Shown here: piece after piece, positions 26,127 to 35,010 of the stretch
How the letters are laid out: every line of letters starts with the position of its first letter
Numbering within the stretch: the stretch's first letter is position 1
Assembly (NCBI GenBank): GCA_026991555.1
Contig: JALXBI010000088.1
Coordinates: 1-46,338 of the forward strand
Length of the DNA stretch: 46,338 nucleotides
Direction of reading: 5' to 3'
From: Candidatus Aminicenantota bacterium
GTDB taxonomy: Bacteria; Acidobacteriota; Aminicenantia; S016-38
The notes under the pieces: generated by a model
What the model was told of the DNA's origin: nothing
The model's input: the letters and a program-made list of their open reading frames with translations, nothing else
The model's database searches: none
Made by a program: the position numbers and the translations under genes

Positions 26127-28296
26127 TCCTTCTCGGAGGTCTTCTCCTCCGGTTGAAACCCCTTTTCCTCTCGTCCCGGTGATGGTGGGGCCTTCTATTT
26201 TCCTCCTCTTCTCCTTCCTCTATTTCTTCCAGGACTTTTTTGGAAAGTTTTATCCTGTCGTATTCGTCCTTGGCTATCACCTTTACCACCACTTCCTGCC
26301 CTTCCCTGAGCACATCCCTAACGCTTCTTATTCTCTTATGGGAAATTTCCGAAATGTGAAGCAGTCCTATGACATTGGGGAGGATTTCTATAAAGGCCCC
26401 GTAGTCTTCTATTCTGACCACCTTCCCTATGTATATTTTTCCAACTTCAGCGCTCTGGGTAACCTCTTCCACCGCCTTCTTCGCTGCCTCGGCCTCATCC
26501 ACGGTGTCTGCGGCTATAATTACGCTTCCGTCCTGCTCAATGTTTATCTTGGCTCCGGTCCTTTCAATGATTCCCTTTATGGTTCTTCCCGCAGGGCCTA
26601 TAAGGTCCTTTATCTTGGCTGGGTTTATGTGAAGGGTTATTATCCTGGGAGCATACTGGGAAATGGAGCTTCTGGGCTCAGGAATAACTTCCAGCATTTT
26701 CCCTAAGACGAAAAGCCTGGCCTCCTTAGCCTGGGCAAGGGCCTTGCTGAGGATTTCGTAGGAAACCTTCTTTATCTTTATATCCATCTGCAGGGCGGTT
26801 ATTCCTTCCTTGGAGCCTGCCACCTTGAAATCCATGTCCCCGTAATGGTCCTCAAGCCCTGCTATGTCCGTCAGGATGGCGTATTTATCGTCGCTTTCGT
26901 ATATAAGGCCCATGGCTATCCCTGCCACGGGATACTTAAGGGGAACTCCGGCATCCATGAGGGAAAGGCATCCCCCGCAGACCGTGGCCATGGAGGAAGA
27001 GCCGTTGGACTCAAGGATGTCGGAAACCACCCTTATGGTGTAGGGGAATTCTTCCTCAGAGGGAATGGCCGGCCTCAAGGCCCTCTCTGCCAGGGCTCCG
27101 TGGCCAATCTCCCTCCTCGAGGGGGAGCGGAGGGGAGAGACTTCTCCAACGCAGAAGGGAGGGAAATTATAGTGGAGCATAAACCTCTTGAAGTCCTCTC
27201 CCTGGAGAAGGTCCAGCCTCTGGATATCCTCAAAGGTTCCTAAGGTAGTTGTAACTAAGGCCTGGGTTTCTCCCCTCTGAAACAGGGCTGAACCGTGGGC
27301 CCTGGGAAGAAGACCCACCTCTATGTGAAGAGGACGCACTTCGTTGAAGGCCCTGCCGTCGGGTCTTCGGCCCTCATCAAGGACCTGTCTTCTGAAGATT
27401 CTCTTTTTTACCTCGTCGAAGAGCTTTCCCTGGAGCTCCTGCTCCTCCTCGGGAAATTCCTCGAGGAATTTTTCCTTGAGCTCGCTTATGGCCCTTTCCT
27501 TGTTGAGTTTTCCCTCAAGATTTATGGCCTGCTTCAGTTCCTGGCCTATTTTTTCCTCAACTTCCTTAAGGGCATCCTCGGGAAGGACCTCCTCCTGGAA
27601 TTCCCTCTTGGGCTTTCCGTACTTTTCGGTGAATTCTTCTATGGCCTCGACTATTTTCTTTATTTCCCCGTGGGCTACCTGGAAGGCCTCCACCAGGAAC
27701 TCTTCGGAGACCTGCTCTGCCCCTGCCTCCACCATGACAATTCCGTCCTTGGAACCTGCCACCACCAAGTTCAGTTTGGAGTTCTCTAACTGGGAATTTG
27801 TAGGATTTACCACGAACTCCCCGTCAATGTATCCGAGCCTTACGGCGGCAATGGGAATCCGGTATGGGATATCGGAAATCATCAGGGCAGAGGAGGCGCC
27901 GATTATTCCCAGAACATCGGATTCGTTCTCCCTATCATAGCTTAGGAGGGAGACCACTATCTGGGTATCGTAATGGTAGCCCGCAGGAAAAAGGGGTCTT
28001 ATGGGTCTGTCTATGAGGCGGCTTGTGGTGACCTCCCTTTCCGTGGGTTTTCCTTCCCTTTTGAAGAATCCACCGGGAATTTTTCCTGCCGCGTAGGTGT
28101 TTTCCCTGTAATCCACCAGCAGAGGCAGAAAGTCCACCCCTTCCCTTTCCTTTTTGGAGGAGGTGGCGGTAACCAGGACCATGGTATCGCCGTATTTGAC
28201 CACCACGGCCCCGTTAGCCTGTTTTGCTAACTTGCCGGTGGAGATGGAAAGCTGCCTTCCCCCTACCTCTATCTCTATTTTCCCCTCGGACATCAC
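26116..28296 (-). CDS. pnp: Polyribonucleotide nucleotidyltransferase
   Basis: Two RNase PH cores, KH domain (IIGPAGRTIKGIIERTGAKINIEQDG) and S1 domain (GKVVRIEDYGAFIEI). Confidence 0.96.
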   Translation of the reverse strand: MMSEGKIEIEVGGRQLSISTGKLAKQANGAVVVKYGDTMVLVTATSSKKEREGVDFLPLLVDYRENTYAAGKIPGGFFKREGKPTEREVTTSRLIDRPIRPLFPAGYHYDTQIVVSLLSYDRENESDVLGIIGASSALMISDIPYRIPIAAVRLGYIDGEFVVNPTNSQLENSKLNLVVAGSKDGIVMVEAGAEQVSEEFLVEAFQVAHGEIKKIVEAIEEFTEKYGKPKREFQEEVLPEDALKEVEEKIGQELKQAINLEGKLNKERAISELKEKFLEEFPEEEQELQGKLFDEVKKRIFRRQVLDEGRRPDGRAFNEVRPLHIEVGLLPRAHGSALFQRGETQALVTTTLGTFEDIQRLDLLQGEDFKRFMLHYNFPPFCVGEVSPLRSPSRREIGHGALAERALRPAIPSEEEFPYTIRVVSDILESNGSSSMATVCGGCLSLMDAGVPLKYPVAGIAMGLIYESDDKYAILTDIAGLEDHYGDMDFKVAGSKEGITALQMDIKIKKVSYEILSKALAQAKEARLFVLGKMLEVIPEPRSSISQYAPRIITLHINPAKIKDLIGPAGRTIKGIIERTGAKINIEQDGSVIIAADTVDEAEAAKKAVEEVTQSAEVGKIYIGKVVRIEDYGAFIEILPNVIGLLHISEISHKRIRSVRDVLREGQEVVVKVIAKDEYDRIKLSKKVLEEIEEGEEEENRRPHHHRDERKRGFNRRRRPPRRNER

Positions 28297-28565
28297 TACT
28301 TCCTCAGCCCGAGCTTCTTGATTACTTCCCTGTATCTGTTGAAGTCGGTTTTCTTCAGGTAATTGAGGAGCCTCCTCCTCTGACCTATGAGCATCATCAT
28401 TCCCCTTCTGGAGTGATAGTCCTTTTTGTGCACCTTAAAATGCTCTGTAAGCCTTTTAATCCTCTCGGTGAGCAGGGCAATCTGCACCTCAGGGGAGCCG
28501 GAGTCCTTCTCGTGAATCTGGAACTCCTTAATTATCCTCTCCTTCTCTTCCTTGGTCAGAGCCAA
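28296..28565 (-). CDS. rpsO: 30S ribosomal protein S15
   Basis: [55 protein letters not shown] start with AGGAGGG SD. Confidence 0.96.
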   Translation of the reverse strand: MALTKEEKERIIKEFQIHEKDSGSPEVQIALLTERIKRLTEHFKVHKKDYHSRRGMMMLIGQRRRLLNYLKKTDFNRYREVIKKLGLRK

Positions 28566-28642
28566 TTTTTCCCTCCTTTGAAAAGTTTACTCTAAATTAT
28601 AAAATAAAAATAACCCCTTTTCAATGGGGAAAGGAGGCGATC

Positions 28643-30619
28643 ATGAGAAAAACTGCCATAATACTGCTGCTCGCTCTTCCAGCCCTCCTTTTTCCTAAGA
28701 GGCTGGAGTTTAAGGATTTCATAAGGGTTTCCGGTATAAGGGACATACAGGTTTCCCCGGATGGAAATACCTTGGCCTTCGTGGTTTCCACCCCGTCCCT
28801 TAAGGAAAACCGTAACCTATCCTACATCTACATGCTTGACCTTAAGACGGGAAAGTCCTGGAAGGCCACTTCCTCTGGAAAGGATTTTTCTCCCAGGTTT
28901 ACCCCTGAAGGGGCGCTTTCCTTCCTTTCTGCCAGGGACGGTAAGGTAAAAATTTACCTTATTCCTAAATGGGGAGGGGAGGCCAGGGTGCTTCTGGAAT
29001 TTGCCTCGGACATAACGGATTTCCGGTTTTCTCCGGACGGAAAATACATCCTCTTTACCGCCGATGTGCTCCCTGGGTATCGGGATTTCAAGGACTTAGA
29101 GAAAAAACTTGAAGAAAAATCCAAAAGGAAATGGTTCGCCACAGAGCACCTTTTCTACAGGGTCTGGAATCAGTGGAGGGAAGGGCTTTATTCCCATCTT
29201 TTCTTAGCTACCCGGGATGGAAGAGTTTTAAAGGACCTGATGAGGGGACTTCGTAGGGATTGTCCTCCCTTGGACCTTGGAACCTCCCACGATTTCGTAT
29301 TCGCTGACGGTGGAATCTATTTTGTAATGAATCCCTCCCCTGAGCCTGCCCTTAATACCAACAACGATATTTTCTTCTACGACCTTAAAAAATCTACCCT
29401 CCTTAAGATAACCTCGGGGAAGGGTAATGATTCCGGGCCGGTTCCCACCCCCTATGGGCTGGCATGGCTTAAAATGCGCAGGCCAGGTTACGAGTCGGAC
29501 CAGACCGAAATTTACATAAAAACCGGAAAGGGAGCTAAGAACCTTACCTCTTCCTTGGACAGGCACATAGTGGACTTTCTCTGGGGGGACGGTAGGTTCT
29601 ACTTTACTGCTTACGATCAGGGATATCATCCCATTTACTCCGTGGACCTTAAGGGAAGGGTGAAGGAAGTTCTGGGTAAGGTTTACGCAAAAAATTTGGT
29701 TTATTCCAGGGGAAGGCTTTTCTTCACCAACGAGGCGGTTAACATGCCCCCGGAGGTTTATTCCTTGGATTTGGCAACCAATAAACTTAAAAGGCTCACC
29801 TCCATAAACCAGGAGGCGGTAAAGGGGGTTGAGATGAATCCCTTAGAGAGTTTCTGGTTCAGGGGAGCCAACGGGGACAGGGTTCAGGGCTTTATAGTGA
29901 AGCCTCCGGATTTTGAACCCAAGAAAAAATATCCCACGCTTATGCTTATTCACGGTGGCCCCCAGGGGATGTGGGGCGACGATTTTCATCCCCGCTGGAA
30001 TATATCCATGTTCGCCTCGCCGGGTTATGTGGTGGTTATGGTGAATTTTCACGGTTCCAAGGGATATGGGATAAAGTTCACCGACAGCATAAACAGGGAT
30101 TGGGGAGGAAAACCCTACAGGGATATCATTTTAGGGATGAAATATGCCATCGGAAAGTTCCCCTTCATAGATAAGGAAAGAATTGGGGCAGCAGGGGCCT
30201 CCTACGGTGGCTACATGATAGACTGGATAGAGGGGCACAACCCAGGAATTTTCAAGGTTCTGGTTTCCCATGCCGGTGTTTACGACCTTCCCAGCATGTA
30301 TGGGGCTACAGAGGAGCTCTGGTTTCCTCGCTGGGAATTCGGTGGGGCTCCCTGGGAAGTTCCTGAAATTTACCGTAAGCTTTCCCCTTCCTCCTATGTT
30401 AAGAACTTCAGGACCCCGTGCCTAGTTATAACCGGGGAGCACGACTACAGGGTTCCCTACACCCAATCCCTTCAATTCTTCACCGCGCTTAAGGAAATGG
30501 ATGTTGAGGCAAAACTCCTTTCCTTCCACGACGAATACCATTTCGTGGTGAAACCCCGCAACAGAAAGGTCTGGTGGGAGGAGGTAATTTCCTGGCTGGA
30601 CGCCCACCTGAAGAGGTGA
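28643..30619 (+). CDS. S9 family (prolyl oligopeptidase/acylaminoacyl) peptidase
   Basis: TolB-like N-terminal propeller; GAAGASYGGYM nucleophile motif, GEHDYRVPY, DEYHFV. Confidence 0.9.
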   Translation: MRKTAIILLLALPALLFPKRLEFKDFIRVSGIRDIQVSPDGNTLAFVVSTPSLKENRNLSYIYMLDLKTGKSWKATSSGKDFSPRFTPEGALSFLSARDGKVKIYLIPKWGGEARVLLEFASDITDFRFSPDGKYILFTADVLPGYRDFKDLEKKLEEKSKRKWFATEHLFYRVWNQWREGLYSHLFLATRDGRVLKDLMRGLRRDCPPLDLGTSHDFVFADGGIYFVMNPSPEPALNTNNDIFFYDLKKSTLLKITSGKGNDSGPVPTPYGLAWLKMRRPGYESDQTEIYIKTGKGAKNLTSSLDRHIVDFLWGDGRFYFTAYDQGYHPIYSVDLKGRVKEVLGKVYAKNLVYSRGRLFFTNEAVNMPPEVYSLDLATNKLKRLTSINQEAVKGVEMNPLESFWFRGANGDRVQGFIVKPPDFEPKKKYPTLMLIHGGPQGMWGDDFHPRWNISMFASPGYVVVMVNFHGSKGYGIKFTDSINRDWGGKPYRDIILGMKYAIGKFPFIDKERIGAAGASYGGYMIDWIEGHNPGIFKVLVSHAGVYDLPSMYGATEELWFPRWEFGGAPWEVPEIYRKLSPSSYVKNFRTPCLVITGEHDYRVPYTQSLQFFTALKEMDVEAKLLSFHDEYHFVVKPRNRKVWWEEVISWLDAHLKR

Positions 30620-30654
30620 CTTCAATTTTTTGAATTATGGTATAATTTTAAGGT

Positions 30655-30740
30655 GCCGAAGTGGCGGAATTGGCAGACGCGCTAGATTCAGGATCTAGTG
30701 GGCGTTGCCCGTAGGGGTTCGAGTCCCCTCTTCGGCACCA
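30655..30740 (+). tRNA. tRNA-Leu (anticodon CAG), CCA encoded
   Basis: Acceptor GCCGAAG/CTTCGGC, anticodon stem-loop CTAGA-TTCAGGA-TCTAG, long variable arm GGGC-GTT-GCCC, T-arm AGGGG-TTCGAGT-CCCCT; -10-like TATAAT at 30641. Confidence 0.96.
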
Positions 30741-30748
30741 ATTTTATT

Positions 30749-33343
30749 TTGAAAACAAAGGGGCTTTTAGCCGTTTCACTGGTTCTTTTCCTCCTTGGCC
30801 TGCTGAATTTTTATCAGGCGGTTTTTTCCCCACCCATTTCCGACGGTGTGGTCTGGAGCTGGAACCTCATAAGCCTTTCCTCTGAGGTGGAGGAGGTTCT
30901 TCCAGGGGAAAAGCTCATGGAAGTTGGAGGGGAAGAGGTGTCCAGCCTTCACGCCCTTCACAGAAAAATTTCCCTTTTTTCCCAAGGGGAGGGGGTGGTT
31001 TACAGGTTAATATCCCCGGACGGAAGCGAAAAACTCAGTTTCGTCCTCCTGAAGCGTAAAAGGGTAAGCCTTGCCTATGTGGTGGGTTTTGTGGTGGGAA
31101 CCGTGACCCTTTTACTGGCATTTTATCTGTTCTTCCGCATAAAAATTGAGGATGTAAGGGAGAGTTTTCTCTTCTTAGCGCTCCTTCTATATTCCGTTTA
31201 TGCCTTCAATTCCCTGAATACGGGAACCCTGCTGGATTATGCGTATTTTTACCTGAAGGAATTTTCTTTGTGGTTTTTCCCGGTTTATTTTTTATACTTC
31301 TTCTCCCTTTTCCCCCACAGGGTTGAGACCAGAAAGTTCAGGAAATCCTATCTCTTTCTCCTCCCTGTGATTTTTTTCCTGGCAGAGGTGATTTTCCAGG
31401 CCCTTTTAAACAGGATACCCCCTATAGAAGTTTTGAGAATAAATCGCATATTTATGAGATTACATCTGGGATTCGTTGTTTTTTTCATTTTAACCACAGT
31501 GGGTTTGCTTACCTATCTCCTTTTTAAAATTCCCTCCCAGGAGGAGAAGGCGCAGATAAAATGGGTGCTTGCAGGTCTTGCTGCTGCCTTCGTTCCCTTT
31601 GCGCTTCTCTACGGGGTGCCCTATTTTCTTTCTAAGCCAGTTTCCCAGCTTGGGCAGCTTTCCGTCAGTTTCCACATTTTCCTGCCGTTGGCTTTCCTTT
31701 CCAGCCTCACCAAATACCGCCTTCCTGATGTGGATGTAATTCTGAAAAGGGCCATGGCCTTTACCGTCTCGTTCCTCCTGGTTCTGGGTATTTTTCTGAT
31801 TTTTGCCGTGGGATTTTTCCCTAAGGAGAAAAGGGGAATTGCGGTTTTCGCCCTTTCCGGGGCTGTTTTTCTGGCGGTTCTCATTTTCCCCTTCCTTTAT
31901 GAGAGAATAAACAGATTTCTGGACCGGATTTTTTACAGCGAGTCCCTGAGGTACAGAACCCAGCTGGTGGAGGTTGCCCAGGACCTGGCTGCTGCCAGGG
32001 AGTGGCAGAGCCTTGAGGAAAAATTGCCCCAGATAATTTCCAAGGCACTTTCAACGGACAGCGTGGCCCTTTACGGATTCAACGGCAGGGAATTTGTTCT
32101 CATAGGCAAGATAGGGGATGTGTCTCCCCCCGTGAAGATGTCCATCCCATCCCTTTCCCAGGGTTATATCAGGCTTTGGAGGTTTTCCAAAAAGGATTCC
32201 GATCTGGGATTTCTCCTTTTAGGCCCCAAAAGGGACAGGAGTTATTACAATATTGAGGACATAGAACTTCTCAGATTCATTTCCCCATATGTTACCTTAG
32301 CCCTGGAAAACTCGCTTCTTTACATGAATCTTAATCGCAGGGCAAAGGAGCTGGAGGAGTTAAAGGACTTCAACGAGAGCATAATTCAGAGTCTTCCCCT
32401 TTCCCTTATTGTTACCGATAGGGTTGGAAGGGTGGTGGCTACCAACAGGGAGGCCGAAAGACAATTTCCCCCACCTCTGCTTGACCGCCTGCTTTCTGAA
32501 ATCATGAGCATACCCGAAGGGAAAGCAGAAGACCGCTGGTTGACAGGCCTGGAAGGGGAGAAGCGGCTTTATTCTATACTGAAAACTTCCCTGAAAAAGG
32601 GGGAAGGTTATGTTTTCCTGGTGGAGGACATAACAGATAATTTTATGCTTCAGCAGAGGTTAATGACCTCCGAGAAACTTGCATCCCTGGGGACCCTTGT
32701 GGCAGGAATTGCCCATGAAATAAACACCCCCATAACAGGGATAATGAATTATATGGAGTTCCTTTCAGAGGACCTTCCGGAAGAAAAGAGGGAGCTTATG
32801 GAAAGAATTCAATCCCAGATAAGGAGAATAATAAAGACGGTGAGGAGCCTTCTCAGTTTCTCCCGCCGTTCATCAGAGGGTTTCGTTATGGCGGATTTGT
32901 CCGAGGTTATTTCCGATGTCAGGGAAGTGCTTAATGCCCAGATAAGGAAAAAGGCCATCAGGATTGAAATAAGGGGAAAGGCCTCCGCCATGGTAAATCC
33001 TGACCGGATACAACAGGTATTCTTCAACCTCTTTTCCAACTCCTTGGCTGCCACGGAGCGGGGCGGAAAAATAGAGATTAACCTGAAGGAGGATGGGGAT
33101 AGGGTGAAAATAGAGTTTTCAGACAATGGTCACGGGATAAAGTCTGAAGACCTTCCCAAGGTTTTTGACCCCTTCTTTACCACGAAACCCGGGGGTACCG
33201 GTTTGGGCCTTTCCATTACTTTTGCCATAATAAAGGAGCACGGAGGGGAAATAGAGGTAAGAAGCAGGGAGGGGGAAGGGACAACTTTCATAATAACCCT
33301 TCCCAAAAGGAGGGAAAATGAACAGAGCCCTGGTAATAGATGA
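30749..33343 (+). CDS. Multi-TM sensor histidine kinase (PDZ-like, GAF/PAS-like regions)
   Basis: VAGIAHEINTPITGIMNYMEFL H-box, FSDNGHGIKSEDLPKVFDPFFTTKPGGTGLGLS. Start placed at TTG 30749, since the ORF-track start lies inside the tRNA. Confidence 0.85.
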   Translation: MKTKGLLAVSLVLFLLGLLNFYQAVFSPPISDGVVWSWNLISLSSEVEEVLPGEKLMEVGGEEVSSLHALHRKISLFSQGEGVVYRLISPDGSEKLSFVLLKRKRVSLAYVVGFVVGTVTLLLAFYLFFRIKIEDVRESFLFLALLLYSVYAFNSLNTGTLLDYAYFYLKEFSLWFFPVYFLYFFSLFPHRVETRKFRKSYLFLLPVIFFLAEVIFQALLNRIPPIEVLRINRIFMRLHLGFVVFFILTTVGLLTYLLFKIPSQEEKAQIKWVLAGLAAAFVPFALLYGVPYFLSKPVSQLGQLSVSFHIFLPLAFLSSLTKYRLPDVDVILKRAMAFTVSFLLVLGIFLIFAVGFFPKEKRGIAVFALSGAVFLAVLIFPFLYERINRFLDRIFYSESLRYRTQLVEVAQDLAAAREWQSLEEKLPQIISKALSTDSVALYGFNGREFVLIGKIGDVSPPVKMSIPSLSQGYIRLWRFSKKDSDLGFLLLGPKRDRSYYNIEDIELLRFISPYVTLALENSLLYMNLNRRAKELEELKDFNESIIQSLPLSLIVTDRVGRVVATNREAERQFPPPLLDRLLSEIMSIPEGKAEDRWLTGLEGEKRLYSILKTSLKKGEGYVFLVEDITDNFMLQQRLMTSEKLASLGTLVAGIAHEINTPITGIMNYMEFLSEDLPEEKRELMERIQSQIRRIIKTVRSLLSFSRRSSEGFVMADLSEVISDVREVLNAQIRKKAIRIEIRGKASAMVNPDRIQQVFFNLFSNSLAATERGGKIEINLKEDGDRVKIEFSDNGHGIKSEDLPKVFDPFFTTKPGGTGLGLSITFAIIKEHGGEIEVRSREGEGTTFIITLPKRRENEQSPGNR

Positions 33344-34667
33344 CGAAGAAGTAATACAGGATGTTATAAGGAGGGTTCTTGAAAGACACGGGATCTCCAC
33401 CAGGGAGGTTTATACTTTAGAGGAAGCGAGAAAGCATCTGAATCAGGATTACGACCTCGTTTTTCTTGACCTGAGGCTTCCCGACGGAAATGGCCTGGAC
33501 ATTTTGCCGGTTTTGCGGGAAAAATTGCCCCACAGCCCTGTGATTGTTTTAACCGCTTACGGCACGGTGGAATCTGCGGTCAAAGCCCTAAAACAGGGGG
33601 CCTTTGATTTTCTGGAAAAACCCTTTGCCCTGAAGGAATTTGAGGATAGGGTAAAGAAGGCTCTTCAGGTGAGGGAGCTGTATCGCCAGAACATAGAGTT
33701 AAAGAAGGAGCTGGACGAAGTAAAGGGTTTTGGGAACCTCATCGGGAAAAACCGGCGTATGATAGAGGTTTACGAGATGATTGCCAAGGTGGCGGAGACA
33801 GATGTTACGGTGCTTATAGAAGGGGAAAGCGGGACGGGAAAGGAGATGGTGGCCAGGGAAATCCACCGAAGGTCAAAACGCAAGGGAAAATTTGTGGTGT
33901 TTCACTGCGGTAATATTTCCCCTGACCTTGTGGAATCACACCTTTTCGGTCACAGGAAGGGAGCCTTTACCGGAGCTACCGAGGATAAGAAGGGCTTTAT
34001 TGAGGAAGCAGAGGGAGGAACCCTTCTCATGGACGATATACTGACCCTTCCATGGGAGACCCAGGCTAAACTCCTCAGGTTCCTTGAAACTAAGGAGTTT
34101 ATAAAACTGGGAGAGACCAGGCCCCGCCGTTCCACAGCCAGACTGCTTATAGCTTCCAATAAACCTTTGAAAAAGGCAGTGGAGGAAGGAAAATTCAGGG
34201 AGGACCTTTTCTACAGGATAAATGTGGTGAGGATAGAACTTCCGCCTCTCAGAAACCGCCGGGAAGACATCCCCCTCTTCGTGTTCCACTTTCTCAAGGA
34301 ATTTTCCAGGAAACACAACAAAAAAATCAAGGGCATAAAGGAACAGGCCATGGACCTTCTTATGGGCTACCCCTGGCCCGGTAATGTAAGGGAGCTGAAA
34401 AATGCCATAGAGAGTGCGGTTATCCTGTCCAGGGGCGAGTGGATAGATGTGGACAATCTGCCGGACTGGATTCTGCGTGGGAAACCCATGGATATGAAAA
34501 TTTCCTTGGGCACAAAAACATACAAGGAAATGATGGAGGAATTTGAAAGGACCCTTATTCTTACCGCACTGAGGCAGGCTGGGGGGGTTCAGAAAAAGGC
34601 AGCGGAGCTTCTGGGCATGAATCCCTCCACCCTTAGCATGGCCATAAAGAGGCTGGGGATTAAATAA
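33318..34667 (+). CDS. NtrC-family sigma-54-type response regulator
   Basis: Receiver DLVFLDLRLPDGNG, GESGTGKEMVAREIH, GAFTGA, variant Walker B LLMDDI, Fis-type HTH C-terminus. Confidence 0.9.
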   Translation: MNRALVIDDEEVIQDVIRRVLERHGISTREVYTLEEARKHLNQDYDLVFLDLRLPDGNGLDILPVLREKLPHSPVIVLTAYGTVESAVKALKQGAFDFLEKPFALKEFEDRVKKALQVRELYRQNIELKKELDEVKGFGNLIGKNRRMIEVYEMIAKVAETDVTVLIEGESGTGKEMVAREIHRRSKRKGKFVVFHCGNISPDLVESHLFGHRKGAFTGATEDKKGFIEEAEGGTLLMDDILTLPWETQAKLLRFLETKEFIKLGETRPRRSTARLLIASNKPLKKAVEEGKFREDLFYRINVVRIELPPLRNRREDIPLFVFHFLKEFSRKHNKKIKGIKEQAMDLLMGYPWPGNVRELKNAIESAVILSRGEWIDVDNLPDWILRGKPMDMKISLGTKTYKEMMEEFERTLILTALRQAGGVQKKAAELLGMNPSTLSMAIKRLGIK

Positions 34668-35010
34668 CCTCTATCCTCTTTTCCCCTTCCCATACCCCGT
34701 GAACATTGCAGGAAGCAACGACGTGCAGGACCGATGTTGTATCTAAGGATAGGAAAAAGGAGAACCTGGGCTCCACTAAGGGAGGGAAAGGGTCATATCT
34801 GAGGATGAGAAGCGGGGGTCTGTTTTCCACTTCCACGAAAACCAGAATTGAGAAAATATGATGGGGGAAAGTGTAGGGATGGGGTTTTTCGCCCACCTTT
34901 ATTTTTACCTCAAAGCTTTTGCCGGCTTTGACCCTTTCCGGCGCCTCAATTATTGGAACATGCCTTTGGGCTTCCTGAACGTCCTTCCCGAGAAGTTTAT
35001 CAAGGCTCAT
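34660..35010 (-). CDS. Superoxide reductase (neelaredoxin-type, single iron centre)
   Basis: RHVPIIE, PHPYTFPHHI, CNVHGVW: four His and one Cys ligands of centre II retained. Confidence 0.8.
   Translation of the reverse strand: MSLDKLLGKDVQEAQRHVPIIEAPERVKAGKSFEVKIKVGEKPHPYTFPHHIFSILVFVEVENRPPLLILRYDPFPPLVEPRFSFFLSLDTTSVLHVVASCNVHGVWEGEKRIEVI

Noticed and set aside
26107-28595. Plus-strand ORFs opposite pnp/rpsO
   Set aside because: pnp and rpsO are unambiguous; the opposite-strand ORFs are shadows.
30698-30748. Kinase ORF start at 30698 (MGVARRGSSPLFGTNF...)
   Set aside because: This segment lies inside the tRNA-Leu gene, so it is only an open frame; TTG 30749 is more plausible.
30749-34667. 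Defence or phage-related system around the tRNA
   Set aside because: tRNA genes are common integration sites, but no integrase, direct repeat of the tRNA 3' end or cargo genes were seen; neighbours are housekeeping or regulatory.
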